DNA of 64,000 nucleotides from Candidatus Kaistia colombiensis (GCA_029203105.1 CP119318.1:2246501-2310500); one strand, 5' to 3'; positions 25,452 through 34,825 are shown, counted from the first letter of the stretch. Numbers and translations are program-made. The notes: generated from the sequence alone by a model not told the origin.

Positions 25452-27469
25452 TGCGCCGTGTCAAACTGCGGAATGTCGATGACCAGGCCCGGCACGATGA
25501 CGTTTGGATTGGGCAGCTTGTCGCGATTGGCATCGATCAGCCGGCCGTACAGCTCGCCGTCGCCATAGACCTTGAGCGCGATCTTCCACAGGCTGTCGCC
25601 GGCGCCGATGGTGATGCGGCTCGGGCCGTCGGCATGCGGCGAAGCGGTGGTGCCGGACGCGGAATTGGCTTTGCTCGGATCGACCTTGGCCGGATCCGCC
25701 TTGGCGGGATCGGCCTTGGTCTGCGCGGCCTTTTCCTCCGCCTCGACCTTGTCGAGGCCGTGGGCCAGCTTGGCCAGGATGCGCTCCCTGTCGGCCGGCT
25801 CCGGGTTCAGGTCGCGGGCATGGGCCCACTGGAAGGTTGCCTCGAGCTTGCGCCCGACCTTCCAGTAAGCATCGCCGAGATGGTCGTTGATGGTGGCGTC
25901 GTCGGCCTTGATCGAGATGGCGCGCTCAAGCTGGGCGACGGCCTCGTCGAACTTGCTCTGCTTGTAATAGGCCCAGCCGAGGCTATCGACGATGTAGCCG
26001 TCGTTCGGCCGCAGTTCGACGGCCTTCTTGATCATGTCCGTGGCGCGGTCGAGGTTGAGGCCACGATCGATCCAGCTATAGCCGAGATAGTTGAGAACCT
26101 GCGGCTCGTCCGGCGCGATTTCCAGCGCCTTGAGGAAGTCCGCCTCGGCCTTCGGCCATTCCAGGGCGCGCTCATAGGCGATGCCGCGGAAATAGTAGAT
26201 CAGCCAGTTGCGCGGATTGTCCTCGGTGATCGAGCCGATCGCCTTGGTGTAGAGCTTGGCCGCTTCGGCATAGCGCTTGCCGGTGCGGTCGATCGTGGCG
26301 AGCGTCGTCAACGCGTCGATGTCGCGCGGGTTGACGGCAATCAGGCGCTTGAGGCGCTTGACCGCCTGGTCCGGCTTGCCGGCGGCGTTGAGGCTGAGGG
26401 CCACCTGCAGGTCGGCGTTGCGACGCAACGGCGAGGCTTTCGGCACCTGCTCGAAGATCGGGATCGAGAGCTCGAAGCGCTGCGCGTTCTGCGTCAGGTC
26501 GCCGAGCGCCATCAGCACCAGATCGTTTTTCGGCTGCAGGTACAGCGCCAGGCGCAGGTAGATGGTTGCGAGATCGCTGCCGCCGTTCTCACCGCCGAGC
26601 GCGGAGCCGAGGCCGTAAAGCACCTCGGCCGCGCCTTCCTGGGCGTTGCGGACGAGCGGCGCAGGCTTCTTGCCGGCGTTGATCTCCTTCTGCAGCGCGG
26701 CGACGATCGGATGGCCGACGCTGTTCTCGGTGAAGCTGGCGAGCGCCTGCTTGGCTTCATCGATCTTGCCGGCTCTGGCCAAGATCCGCGCATAGGCTTC
26801 GGTGACGCGTAGCGAGCCGCCCTCGGCTTCATAGGCGGCGGTGATCGCCTTCACCGCCGCATCGGTGCGGCCGGCATTTTCGTTGATCAGCGCCGCGTTG
26901 AAGTTCTTGAACACCGAATACCATTCGGGGCCCTGCATCGTGTCGACGATCTTCAGCGCCGCATCGGTCTGGCCCTGGCCCTGCGCCGCCCAGGCGGAGA
27001 GCAGTCCGGACGAGATGTTGGCGAGGGGGCCGCGGTCGCTCTTGCCGAGATGCTTGCCGGCATCGGCGTAGTTCTTGGTCTTGAGCGCTTTCACGCCGAG
27101 GGCCAGTTGGCCCATCCGCATGTCTGGGCTCAGTTCGACGAGCCGTTGGGCAAGCGGTATGGCCCGATCGATATGACCATTGGCGAGCAGCAGCGTGAAG
27201 GTTCGCTCGATCAGGATCGGATTGTCGGGATCCTGGCTCAGCGCTTCTTCGAACAGGGTGGTCGCCGAATCATAGTCCTGGGCGGCGATGGCGCCCATCG
27301 CGGCCAGATAGCTGCCCGATAGCGTCGGCATCGCATCGTCGAGCAGTTCGGCGACGGATGGCTCGGCGCGCGCCGCGGCTCCGGCCAGCAGGCTGGTGCT
27401 GGCGAGAAGGGCAAAGCACACCGCGGCGGTGCGAAGCGGTCGGACGATGGAAGGCAGCGTGCGGCGCAT
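25448..27469 (-). CDS. Exported TPR-repeat protein with C-terminal LysM domain
   Basis: This 673-aa protein has a signal peptide (residues about 1-34, ending near GAAARAEP), then roughly a dozen tetratricopeptide-like repeats with canonical units such as YLGYSWIDRGLNLDRAT and DSLGWAYYKQSKFDEAV. An Ala/Lys/Asp linker precedes a C-terminal LysM module (SLWKIALKVYGDGELYGRLI) that would bind peptidoglycan. This suggests a periplasmic scaffold tethered to the wall. The start at 27469 is the ATG of MRRTLPSIVRP. Its stop overlaps the ispE start. Confidence 0.85.
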   Translation of the reverse strand: MRRTLPSIVRPLRTAAVCFALLASTSLLAGAAARAEPSVAELLDDAMPTLSGSYLAAMGAIAAQDYDSATTLFEEALSQDPDNPILIERTFTLLLANGHIDRAIPLAQRLVELSPDMRMGQLALGVKALKTKNYADAGKHLGKSDRGPLANISSGLLSAWAAQGQGQTDAALKIVDTMQGPEWYSVFKNFNAALINENAGRTDAAVKAITAAYEAEGGSLRVTEAYARILARAGKIDEAKQALASFTENSVGHPIVAALQKEINAGKKPAPLVRNAQEGAAEVLYGLGSALGGENGGSDLATIYLRLALYLQPKNDLVLMALGDLTQNAQRFELSIPIFEQVPKASPLRRNADLQVALSLNAAGKPDQAVKRLKRLIAVNPRDIDALTTLATIDRTGKRYAEAAKLYTKAIGSITEDNPRNWLIYYFRGIAYERALEWPKAEADFLKALEIAPDEPQVLNYLGYSWIDRGLNLDRATDMIKKAVELRPNDGYIVDSLGWAYYKQSKFDEAVAQLERAISIKADDATINDHLGDAYWKVGRKLEATFQWAHARDLNPEPADRERILAKLAHGLDKVEAEEKAAQTKADPAKADPAKVDPSKANSASGTTASPHADGPSRITIGAGDSLWKIALKVYGDGELYGRLIDANRDKLPNPNVIVPGLVIDIPQFDTAQ

Positions 27470-27565
27470 CGAAATCCTGTCTGATACCGAGTGCAGGTAT
27501 GGAACCTCGATCCTGAGGTGATCCATGAGGATGGCGCTTTTGGGACCACCCCGCAAGCGGCTGCG

Positions 27566-27603
27566 CCGTGAGCGCCGGCAGTTTCCCTGCCGCCCGTTCA
27601 CGG
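27566..27603. terminator. Extended hairpin downstream of ispB
   Basis: CGGCAG/CTGCCG (27576-27581 with 27587-27592) is enclosed by CCGTGA/TCACGG (27566-27571 with 27598-27603). It lies 12 bp past the ispB stop. No T-run follows, so termination is uncertain. Confidence 0.4.
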
Positions 27604-27614
27604 TGCCTTGTCTG

Positions 27615-28634
27615 TCAGTGCGCGCGTTCGATGCAGAAATCGATGACTTCCAGCAACGAGGACTTCCAGGCGCTATCGGGGAAGGTCGCCAGCGCGTCGC
27701 GCGCCACCGAACCGAAATGCCGCGCGCGCTCGATCGTTTCCTCGATCGTCTTGTGCGAGCGAAGCAGTGCGATCGCCTTTTCGAGGTCGCCGTCGGCGAT
27801 CTCGCCCTTTTCCAGCGTGCGCTGCCAGAAGGCGCGCTCGGCGTCCGCGCCGCGGCGGTAGGCGAGCACGACGGGGAGGGTGATTTTGCCTTCGTGAAAG
27901 TCGTCGCCGACATTCTTGCCGAGATCGGCGGAATTGCCGCCATAGTCGAGCGCGTCGTCGATCAGCTGGAAGGCGAGGCCGAGATTGGTGCCGTAGGAGC
28001 GGAAGGCGGCGCGGGCATCGCGGCCCTTGTCGGCGATGATCGGGCCGACTTCGGCGGCGGCCGAGAACAGTGCCGCCGTCTTGGCCTTGATCACGGCCAG
28101 ATACTCGTCCTCGGTGGTCGCCATGTTCTTGGCGGCCGAGAGCTGCATCACCTCGCCCTCGGCGATCACCGTGGCGGCGGCCGACAGCACGTCGAGCGCG
28201 TCGAGCGAGCCGACCTCGACCATCATGCGGAAGGCCTGGCCGAGCAGGAAGTCGCCGACCAGCACGCTCGCCTGGTTGCCCCAGACCATGCGCGCCGTCT
28301 GCTTGCCGCGCCGCAACTCGCTCTCGTCGACGACATCATCATGCAGCAGCGTCGCCGTGTGCATGAACTCGACGCTTGCCGCGAGCTTCACATGGGCGTC
28401 GCCGTGATAGCCGGACATGCGCGCCGCCGCGAGCGTCAGCATCGGGCGCAGGCGCTTGCCGCCCGACGAAATGAGATGCTGGGCGACCTCGGGGATCATC
28501 TCCACATCCGATCCGGCCTTGGACAGGATGATCTGGTTCACCAGATCCATATCGGCCGACACTAGCGCGACGAGAGGCTCGATCCGGGCTGCGCCCTTCT
28601 TCTTGCTCTCGTCGAGCGGAACTACCAATCCCAC
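27615..28634 (-). CDS. ispB: Polyprenyl (octaprenyl/decaprenyl) diphosphate synthase
   Basis: This 339-aa long-chain trans-prenyltransferase makes the ubiquinone side chain. The first aspartate-rich motif is LLHDDVVDESELRRG, the second is QLIDDALDYGG, and the GGKRLRPML region is typical. The GTG at 28634 (VGLVVPLDESKKKG) is preferred because GGGAGCG lies upstream at normal spacing. A longer open N-terminus is poorly supported. Chain length cannot be read from the sequence alone, and other alphaproteobacteria mostly make Q10. Confidence 0.9.
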   Translation of the reverse strand: MGLVVPLDESKKKGAARIEPLVALVSADMDLVNQIILSKAGSDVEMIPEVAQHLISSGGKRLRPMLTLAAARMSGYHGDAHVKLAASVEFMHTATLLHDDVVDESELRRGKQTARMVWGNQASVLVGDFLLGQAFRMMVEVGSLDALDVLSAAATVIAEGEVMQLSAAKNMATTEDEYLAVIKAKTAALFSAAAEVGPIIADKGRDARAAFRSYGTNLGLAFQLIDDALDYGGNSADLGKNVGDDFHEGKITLPVVLAYRRGADAERAFWQRTLEKGEIADGDLEKAIALLRSHKTIEETIERARHFGSVARDALATFPDSAWKSSLLEVIDFCIERAH

Positions 28635-28860
28635 GGGCAACGCTCCCGGTTCGCCTCTGTTTCGCCGGGGACAATAGGGGGGGAGAGAGATCGGAACAAG
28701 TGACACGATGGCTCACGGAGGCGCGGACGGCCTCGATCGGCGATTTTGATGCTGCGGCGCGGCATGATCGACGCCGCGATGCACGCATCATTGCCGCCGC
28801 GCCCGGCCGGCCTTAGGGTCGGAGGAATGGAACTTTGCCGGAACCGGCCTTTGAGGGGAC

Positions 28861-29091
28861 ATGGAAGAGCTTATTCGTACCAATGACATGGTCCTGATTT
28901 CCTTCGTCGAGGCGCTTTTGAAGGATGCGGGCATCGAGCATCTGGTCGTCGACCAGAACATGAGCGTCATGGAAGGCTCGCTCGGCGTGCTGCCGCGCCG
29001 GATCCTGGTGACCAGCGACGAGGTCGGCGACGCGCGCGCGCTGCTGACCGACGCGGGAATCGGCGACGAACTGCGGCCGGAGGCGAAATAG
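28861..29091 (+). CDS. DUF2007 domain protein
   Basis: This 76-aa protein has the DUF2007 pattern MEELIRTNDMVLISFVEALLKDAGI and a central LVTSDEVGDARALL. DUF2007 members are small putative signal-transducing domains whose mechanism is unknown. It ends 3 bp before trmN6, so they form an operon. It is divergent from ispB. Confidence 0.85.
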   Translation: MEELIRTNDMVLISFVEALLKDAGIEHLVVDQNMSVMEGSLGVLPRRILVTSDEVGDARALLTDAGIGDELRPEAK

Positions 29092-29094
29092 GCG

Positions 29095-29925
29095 ATGCTG
29101 GATCTCGCGATCGAGACCTCGATCGATGCATTCCTGGGCGGCCGCGTCGAGGCGGTGCAGCCGGCAAAGGGGCATCATCGTTCCGGTCTCGACGCGGTGA
29201 TCCTCGCCGCCGCGCTCGGCACGGCGGCGGCCGGCCGAGTGGTCGATCTCGGCGCGGGAGCCGGCGTCGCCGGTCTCGTCCTGGCGGCGCGCGCCAAGAG
29301 GCTGCGGCTCGTGCTGGTCGAACGCGAGCCGGATCTCGTCGCCTGTGCCATCGAGGCGCTCGCCCAGCCCGCCAATGCCGGCCTCGCCGGCCGGGTCGAG
29401 GTGGTCCGCGCGGATCTCCTCGCCGCGGCGACGCGAAAGGCGGCCGGTCTCGAGGCCGAGAGTTTCGACCATGCGCTGATGAACCCGCCCTTTCACGATC
29501 CCGGCCGCGTCCGCGCCTCGCCGGATGATTTTCGCGCCCGTGCCCATGTGCTGGGGGAGGGCGGCCTCGACGACTGGTTCCGCGCCGCCGCCGCGCTGGT
29601 CCGGCCGCAGGGCACGCTCGCGACCATCCTGCCGGCCGACAGGCTGCCGGCGATTCTCGACGCCTGCGAAGGCCGCTTTGGCGGCTTGACGATCCTGCCG
29701 CTGCATCCCCGCGTCGACGAACCGGCGACGCGCGTTCTGGTGCGCGGCGTCAAGGGCAGCCGCGCCGCGATGCGCCTGCTGCCGGGTCTCGTCCTGCATG
29801 ACGGCGCCGGTTCGTCCTTTGCCCCCGGCCTCGTCGCGATCCTGCGCGACGGCGCGTCGCTCGCCGATATCCATCCCGTCTGGTCCGACCCGCAATGGGG
29901 CGAGACCGCAACCGATCCCTCCTGA
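29095..29925 (+). CDS. tRNA1(Val) A37 N6-methyltransferase-like protein
   Basis: This 276-aa class I methyltransferase has SAM motif I VDLGAGAGVAGLVLA, acidic post-I LVLVEREPDLV and the catalytic N6-adenine motif NPPFHDPG. The lead segment GHHRSGLDAVILAAA matches TrmN6/YfiC-type enzymes that modify A37 of tRNA-Val. The exact substrate is inferred. It lies 3 bp after DUF2007 and 13 bp before the S49 protease, all in one operon. Confidence 0.87.
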   Translation: MLDLAIETSIDAFLGGRVEAVQPAKGHHRSGLDAVILAAALGTAAAGRVVDLGAGAGVAGLVLAARAKRLRLVLVEREPDLVACAIEALAQPANAGLAGRVEVVRADLLAAATRKAAGLEAESFDHALMNPPFHDPGRVRASPDDFRARAHVLGEGGLDDWFRAAAALVRPQGTLATILPADRLPAILDACEGRFGGLTILPLHPRVDEPATRVLVRGVKGSRAAMRLLPGLVLHDGAGSSFAPGLVAILRDGASLADIHPVWSDPQWGETATDPS

Positions 29926-29938
29926 AGGTTTGATCGCC

Positions 29939-30811
29939 GTGTTCCAGGATCTCAAAGCAGCCATTCTCAAGCAGCTTCCGGCTCGTTTCCGCAAGGAGGA
30001 GGTGATCGTGCCGGTCGTCCGGCTCTCGGGCGTCATCGGTGCCGTTTCGCAGTATCGCACCGGGCTGACGCTGTCCGGGGCGGCGCCGCAGCTGGAGCGG
30101 GCCTTCGCGATGAAGCAGGCCCCGGTGGTGGGCATCCTGATCAACTCGCCGGGCGGGTCGCCGGTGCAGTCGCATCTCATCTTCAAGCGTATCCGCGCGC
30201 TCGCCGAGGAAAACAAGAAGGACGTGATCGTCGCGGTCGAGGATGTCGCCGCTTCGGGCGGCTATCTGATCGCGCTCGCCGGCGACGTGATCATCGTCGA
30301 CCCGAGCTCGGTGGTCGGCTCGATCGGCGTGGTGTCGGCGGGCTTCGGCTTCGAGAAGCTGATCGAGAAGATCGGCGTTGAGCGCCGCGTCTATACCGCC
30401 GGCGAGAGCAAGGCGATGCTCGATCCGTTCAAGCCCGAAAAGGAAGCCGACGTCCAGCACCTGAAGTCGCTGCAGCGCGACGTGCATGACATGTTCATCG
30501 ATCTCGTGCGGGCGCGGCGGGGCGACCGGCTTGCCGACGACCCAACCCTCTTCTCCGGCGCGTTCTGGTCGGGAGCGCGCGGACTGGAGCTCGGTCTGGT
30601 CGATCGGATCGGCGACCTCCGGTCCTATCTGCGCGGCCGTTTCGGCGACAAGATGCGGATGGTCCTGGTCGCGCCGAAGCGCGGCGTGTTGGCGCGCTTT
30701 GGCGGCGGCGGGGCCGGCGGCCTTGCCTCCGCCGTTATTGCGGACAATATGGTGGAGAGTGCGATCTCCACGCTGGAGGAACGCGCGCATTGGGGCCGGT
30801 TCGGGCTCTAG
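29939..30811 (+). CDS. S49 family serine protease (SppA/SohB-like)
   Basis: This 290-aa protein is a single-domain S49 protease with nucleophile Ser106 in VAASGGYLIA and general base Lys158 in GESKAMLDPF. LINSPGGSPVQS precedes them. Such enzymes degrade signal peptides or membrane-associated fragments. The start is a GTG at 29939 with GAAGG upstream. No hydrophobic N-terminal anchor is obvious in the called frame, which is slightly unusual for the family. It follows trmN6 closely. Confidence 0.88.
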   Translation: MFQDLKAAILKQLPARFRKEEVIVPVVRLSGVIGAVSQYRTGLTLSGAAPQLERAFAMKQAPVVGILINSPGGSPVQSHLIFKRIRALAEENKKDVIVAVEDVAASGGYLIALAGDVIIVDPSSVVGSIGVVSAGFGFEKLIEKIGVERRVYTAGESKAMLDPFKPEKEADVQHLKSLQRDVHDMFIDLVRARRGDRLADDPTLFSGAFWSGARGLELGLVDRIGDLRSYLRGRFGDKMRMVLVAPKRGVLARFGGGGAGGLASAVIADNMVESAISTLEERAHWGRFGL

Positions 30812-30887
30812 CTGCGGGCCGGGTTTCCCCGGACAGTTTTCCAGCGGACAGGTCAAACGAGCCAAGGGCTCGACAGGGAAGGATTGG

Positions 30888-31079
30888 ATGATGCCGCAGG
30901 TTGTGATGTTGGCGCTTCTGGGTACCTTGGGCGTCGTCGCCGCCCGGACCCTCATGAAGACGCGCGAACGCGTCGCGGTTCAGCTTCGGGAAGCGGAGCG
31001 TGCCATGGCCGGTCGCCCGATGGCGACACTGGTGCAAGATCCCGTGACCGGCATCTATCGTCCCAGCGACCGATTCTGA
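30888..31079 (+). CDS. Small membrane protein, conserved-hypothetical type
   Basis: This is a 63-aa protein from an ATG at 30888 with GGAAGGA just upstream. One hydrophobic segment (VVMLALLGTLGVVAART) is followed by a basic helix and a C-terminal QDPVTGIYRPSD motif. It is probably an inner-membrane protein with a short cytoplasmic tail. The function is unknown. It follows the S49 protease by 76 bp on the same strand. Confidence 0.7.
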   Translation: MMPQVVMLALLGTLGVVAARTLMKTRERVAVQLREAERAMAGRPMATLVQDPVTGIYRPSDRF

Positions 31080-31120
31080 TCCAGGGCTCGGGCGAGCCTT
31101 CGTCCCCTCGGGATCGCCGC

Positions 31121-31519
31121 CTAGAACAGGCGGCGATCCATTTGTGCGCTCTTGGCGCACTGCCGTTCGGCCGCGCGTCGGGCGTTTCGCGTAATCCCCT
31201 CACAGCTGGAAGGGGCCCGGTAGTTCGGGTCGCTGTCGTTCGGGCAGATGCAGGCCATGGCCTGCGTCAGGCAGCCGGACGGCATGTTGGCATAGCCAAA
31301 CTCGCCGCAGCCGGAAGACTGCATTCCGCCATCGCCACCATTGCCCGGGCCGCCCGGGACCGTCGAGGACGGCGTGCCACCGGACGGGTGGGTCGAACCG
31401 GGCCGCGTCTGAGCTACGGCCGGGGCGATGTCGGAAAGGAAGAGCGAGGCGACGGCGAGCGCTGCTAGGGCGAAGGGCGCGCGCTTGCTGGACTTTCCGG
31501 TATAGGACCTGGCCGTCAT
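31121..31519 (-). CDS. Secreted small Cys-containing protein
   Basis: This 132-aa protein has a signal peptide ending near SDIAPAVAQ, then a Gly/Pro/Ser-rich linker and a Cys-rich C-terminus (CGEFGYANMPSGCLTQAMACIC). The ATG at 31519 has a GAGGGAAC-like site. The CxxFGYANMPSGC segment resembles the CSVYGYSNAPGYC tail of the next gene upstream (31743-32312), so the two may be paralogues. I do not recognise the family. Confidence 0.6.
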   Translation of the reverse strand: MTARSYTGKSSKRAPFALAALAVASLFLSDIAPAVAQTRPGSTHPSGGTPSSTVPGGPGNGGDGGMQSSGCGEFGYANMPSGCLTQAMACICPNDSDPNYRAPSSCEGITRNARRAAERQCAKSAQMDRRLF

Positions 31520-31679
31520 GATGGAGTTCCCTCGAACTTGCCATCGATGGCGACGCGATATCCGGACCGACACCCTGTCGTCCGCGCGCCCATGCGATCC
31601 CTTCGGAGATCCTGCACCGAGCATTACTGCCCGGCCGACGGCAGGGGCACCATCCGCTTTCCTCCGGATTGCCCCTATG

Positions 31680-31707
31680 ACCGGGGTCACAGGCGCGTGA
31701 CCCCGGT
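31680..31707. other. Perfect hairpin between two small secreted-protein genes
   Basis: ACCGGGGTCAC (31680-31690) pairs perfectly with GTGACCCCGGT (31697-31707) around a 6-nt loop. It lies after the glycine-rich gene on the minus strand. No T-run is present. Confidence 0.6.
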
Positions 31708-31742
31708 CTCGTTCGAGCGGATTCTATCCCATCCGCGTCAGT

Positions 31743-32312
31743 CTATTGCTCGCCCAACTGCGGCAGTGCGCAGTACCCCGGCGCGTTGGAATAGCCGTAG
31801 ACCGAGCAATTGTAGTCCGGCATGCTGCTACTGCTGCCTGTACTGGCGCCCGGTCCCAGCAGCAATCGCGCCAGCGGCGACGGAACGGGCGTCGGCGTCG
31901 GGCTGTCACCGCCGTCGCCGTCATGGTCGTGATGATGGCCATGGCCGTGACCGGACCAGGAACCGCCTCCCTTCCAGCCGCCACCTTTCCAGCCCCCACC
32001 ATTCCAGCCGCCGTTGTTCGCCCATTTGCCATGGCCGCTTCCGTGATCGTTGCTCCCCCCGCCTTTCCAGCCTGAGCCGGACGGGCCGCCGGACGGCATA
32101 TTTCCGGCGCTGGGGCCGCCCCAAGAGTTTGGACCACCCGAAGAGTTTGGACCGCTCCAAGATCCCGTTGCTCCGGTCATGGATGGCCCGCCCATGCCCC
32201 CATAGCCGTTGCCAGGATTTCCGGGTCCGTTCCGGTCGGCAAAGGCCGGCGTTACCGCAAGAGACAAGGCGGCAGCGAGCGCGAGCGAAATCGCTCTGTG
32301 ATGGTTCGCCAT
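31743..32312 (-). CDS. Secreted Gly/Trp/His-rich low-complexity protein
   Basis: This 189-aa protein has a clear signal peptide (AISLALAAALSLAVTPAFA). The mature chain is made of Gly/Pro/Ser/Trp repeats such as GWKGGGWKGGG, then GHGHGHHHDHDGDGG that could bind metal, then a C-terminal CSVYGYSNAPGYCALP. An AAGGAG ribosome-binding site precedes the ATG at 32312. The cysteine tail resembles the adjacent gene at 31121-31519. The function is unknown. Envelope or surface localisation is likely. Confidence 0.65.
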   Translation of the reverse strand: MANHHRAISLALAAALSLAVTPAFADRNGPGNPGNGYGGMGGPSMTGATGSWSGPNSSGGPNSWGGPSAGNMPSGGPSGSGWKGGGSNDHGSGHGKWANNGGWNGGGWKGGGWKGGGSWSGHGHGHHHDHDGDGGDSPTPTPVPSPLARLLLGPGASTGSSSSMPDYNCSVYGYSNAPGYCALPQLGEQ

Positions 32313-32583
32313 GATGTGTGCTCCTTGAGCCCATGCCATCGGCAACGACGTGCAACTCGGGAGACAGCACAGCCGCCCGCGCGTCGATTATGACCTGAAG
32401 GTTCTTTTTCGGGGATGTCACCCCGGCCGAAGGCAAGGGGGGGACATTTGTCTCTCGCGCCAGAGATCAATGTTTCCGGGCGTCACAACGCCGTGACAGG
32501 ACGTGAGCGGCGGAGAGCAGGCGACGCGACCGGCCGGATGTTGGGCGGCCGCGAAATGACTGGTCGGGGAAGAGATAGGCGGA
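32313..32583. other. Intergenic region, no feature recognised
   Basis: With the following hairpin this is the longest gene-free stretch (302 bp, 32313-32614). It contains only the upstream region of the glycine-rich gene. No convincing promoter, RNA or repeat was seen. Confidence 0.5.
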
Positions 32584-32615
32584 CAGGCCGGGGCGCTTGC
32601 CCCGGCCTGATTTTT
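32584..32615 (+). terminator. Terminator-like hairpin downstream of glyS
   Basis: An 11-bp perfect stem (32584-32594 with 32599-32609) has a GCTT loop and is followed on the plus strand by ATTTTT. It begins right after the glyS stop on the minus strand. The T-run favours plus-strand termination, so it may act in both directions. Confidence 0.55.
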
Positions 32616-34825
32616 CAGCCGCTAACCTTGGCGAAATCGGCCACGGCGAGCGTCGCGCTGCGAAGGGCGTTGAGCAGGCGGAGACGGTTGGCGCGGACCT
32701 CGGCCTCTTCGGCGTTGACCAGCACCTTGTCGAAGAACGCGTCGACCGGAGCGCGCAGGCGGGCGAGGGCAGCGATCGCGCCTTCATAGTCCTCGCGTGC
32801 CACGGCAGCCTCGGCTTCGGCCCGGGCGGTCGCAATGGCGACATGCAGCGCGCGTTCTTCCGAAAGCTTGAGATGCGCGGCATCGACGGTGCCTTCGAAG
32901 CTCTCGCCCTTCTTTTCCTCGGCCTTCAGAATGTTGGCGGCGCGGCGGTAGCCGGCGAGCAGGTTCTTGCCGTCCTCGGTATCGAGGAACTGGCCGAGCG
33001 CCTCGACGCGACGGGCGATCAGCAGCAGGTCGTCCTGGCCGCCGAGCGCGAAGACGGCGTCGACGAGGTCGTGCCGCGCCCCCTGGTCGCGCAACTGCAC
33101 CTTCAGCCGATCGGCGAAGAAGGCGATCAGGTCGGCGATGATCTCCGTCGACTTGGCGTCCAGATCGCGCCGCAGCCGGCGGCCATAGCTCTCCAGCGCG
33201 TTGTCGAGATCCTGCTCGCCATCGACGTCCTGGGACGACACGCGGCTTTGAGCCGTTTCATAGGCCGTCAGGGCTTCCGACTCGGTCTGGTCGTTGTAGC
33301 CGTCGATCGCCTTGGCAAGCGCCGCATTGAGCGACAGCTTGGCATCGACCGACAGCGCGATGCGGATGACGCCGAGCGCCGCGCGACGCAGCGCGAACGG
33401 ATCCTTGCTGCCGGTCGGCTTTTCGTCAATCGCCCAGAATCCGGTCAGCGTGTCGAGCTTGTCGGCGAGCGCCACCGCGATTGCGACCGGATCGGTCGGC
33501 ACGCGATCGCCCGGGCCCTGCGGCTTGTAGTGATCCTCGATGGCCGTGGCGACCGAAGCATCCTCGCCCTGCGCCATGGCATAGTAGCGGCCCATCAGGC
33601 CCTGGACTTCCGGGAACTCGCCGACCACCTCGGTGACGAGGTCGGTCTTGGCCAGCAGCGCCGCGCGCCGCGCCTTGTCGATATCGGCGCCAACCAGCGG
33701 CGCAATCGCCGCGGCGAGCTTCTGCAGGCGCAGGATGCGCTCTGCCTGGGTGCCGAGCTTCTCGTGGAAGACGATCTGCTCGAACTTGGCCAGCCGGTCC
33801 TCGAGCCGGGTCTTCAGGTCCGTGTCATAGAAGAACTTGGCGTCCGACAGGCGGGCGCGGATGACGCGGCCATTGCCGGCGGTGATCGCCGCGCCGCCGT
33901 CCTTCGCCTCGATGTTCGAGACCAGCACGAAGCGGTTGGCAAGCTCGGACGTGCCGGGCTTGCGAACGACGAAGCACTTCTGGTTGGCGCGAATGGTGGC
34001 GCGGATCACTTCCGGCGGGATTCCGAGGAATTCTTCCTCGAAGGTCCCCACGAGCACGACCGGCCATTCGACCAGGCCGGCGACCTCTTCGAGCAGGCCC
34101 TCGTCCTCGACCAGCTCCAGCCCCAGCGCGAACACCTGGTCGCGCGCGTCATGCAGGATGATGTCCTTGCGGCGGTCGGCGTCGAGGATGACCGAGGCAT
34201 GGTCGAGCTTCTCGATATAGTCGTCGAAACGCTTCACCGGCAGCGCGCTCGGCGCGATGAAGCGGTGGCCATGGGTGATGTTGCCCGAGCGGATGCCGTC
34301 GACGTCGAAATCGATGACTTCCGGCTCCTCTGTCTCCGGCCCAAAGGTGCAGACGATTCCCTGCAGCGGGCGCACCCACTGCAGCTTGCCGCTGCCCCAG
34401 TGCATCGACTTGGGCCAGGGGAAGGAGCGGATGATGGCGGGAACCGCCGTGGCGATCACGTCCTTGGTGTCGCGGCCCGGCTTCTCGATATGGGCGACGT
34501 AGAAATCGCCCTTCTTCGGGTCGGAATGGACGTGCGCCTGGTCGAGCGAGGTCAGTCCCGCGCCGCGCAGAAAACCCTGGATGGCGGCGTCGGGGGCGCC
34601 GACCTTCGGCCCCTTGCGGTCCTCATGGGTCGCGGCCGAGTGGGTCGGAATGCCGTTGACGGTCAGTGCCAGGCGGCGCGGCGTCGAAAACGCCTTGGCG
34701 CCCTCATAATGCAGGCCTGCCTCGACGAGCGCGTCGGTGACCAGCTTCTTCAGATCCTCGGCCGCCTTGCGCTGCATGCGGGCGGGGATTTCCTCGGAGA
34801 AGAGTTCAAGCAGAAGATCGGGCAT
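32615..34825 (-). CDS. glyS: Glycyl-tRNA synthetase beta subunit
   Basis: This 736-aa beta chain of the alpha2beta2 glycyl-tRNA synthetase has the N-terminus MPDLLLELFSEEIPARMQRK and the conserved blocks GPKVGAPDAAIQGFLRG, NPEK-like region DKLDTLTGFWAI, and a C-terminal tRNA-binding domain with ALARLRAPVDAFFDKVLVN. It charges tRNA-Gly together with GlyQ. Its ATG follows the glyQ TAA with no gap. The gene is intact, unlike glyQ beside it. Confidence 0.95.
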   Translation of the reverse strand: MPDLLLELFSEEIPARMQRKAAEDLKKLVTDALVEAGLHYEGAKAFSTPRRLALTVNGIPTHSAATHEDRKGPKVGAPDAAIQGFLRGAGLTSLDQAHVHSDPKKGDFYVAHIEKPGRDTKDVIATAVPAIIRSFPWPKSMHWGSGKLQWVRPLQGIVCTFGPETEEPEVIDFDVDGIRSGNITHGHRFIAPSALPVKRFDDYIEKLDHASVILDADRRKDIILHDARDQVFALGLELVEDEGLLEEVAGLVEWPVVLVGTFEEEFLGIPPEVIRATIRANQKCFVVRKPGTSELANRFVLVSNIEAKDGGAAITAGNGRVIRARLSDAKFFYDTDLKTRLEDRLAKFEQIVFHEKLGTQAERILRLQKLAAAIAPLVGADIDKARRAALLAKTDLVTEVVGEFPEVQGLMGRYYAMAQGEDASVATAIEDHYKPQGPGDRVPTDPVAIAVALADKLDTLTGFWAIDEKPTGSKDPFALRRAALGVIRIALSVDAKLSLNAALAKAIDGYNDQTESEALTAYETAQSRVSSQDVDGEQDLDNALESYGRRLRRDLDAKSTEIIADLIAFFADRLKVQLRDQGARHDLVDAVFALGGQDDLLLIARRVEALGQFLDTEDGKNLLAGYRRAANILKAEEKKGESFEGTVDAAHLKLSEERALHVAIATARAEAEAAVAREDYEGAIAALARLRAPVDAFFDKVLVNAEEAEVRANRLRLLNALRSATLAVADFAKVSG

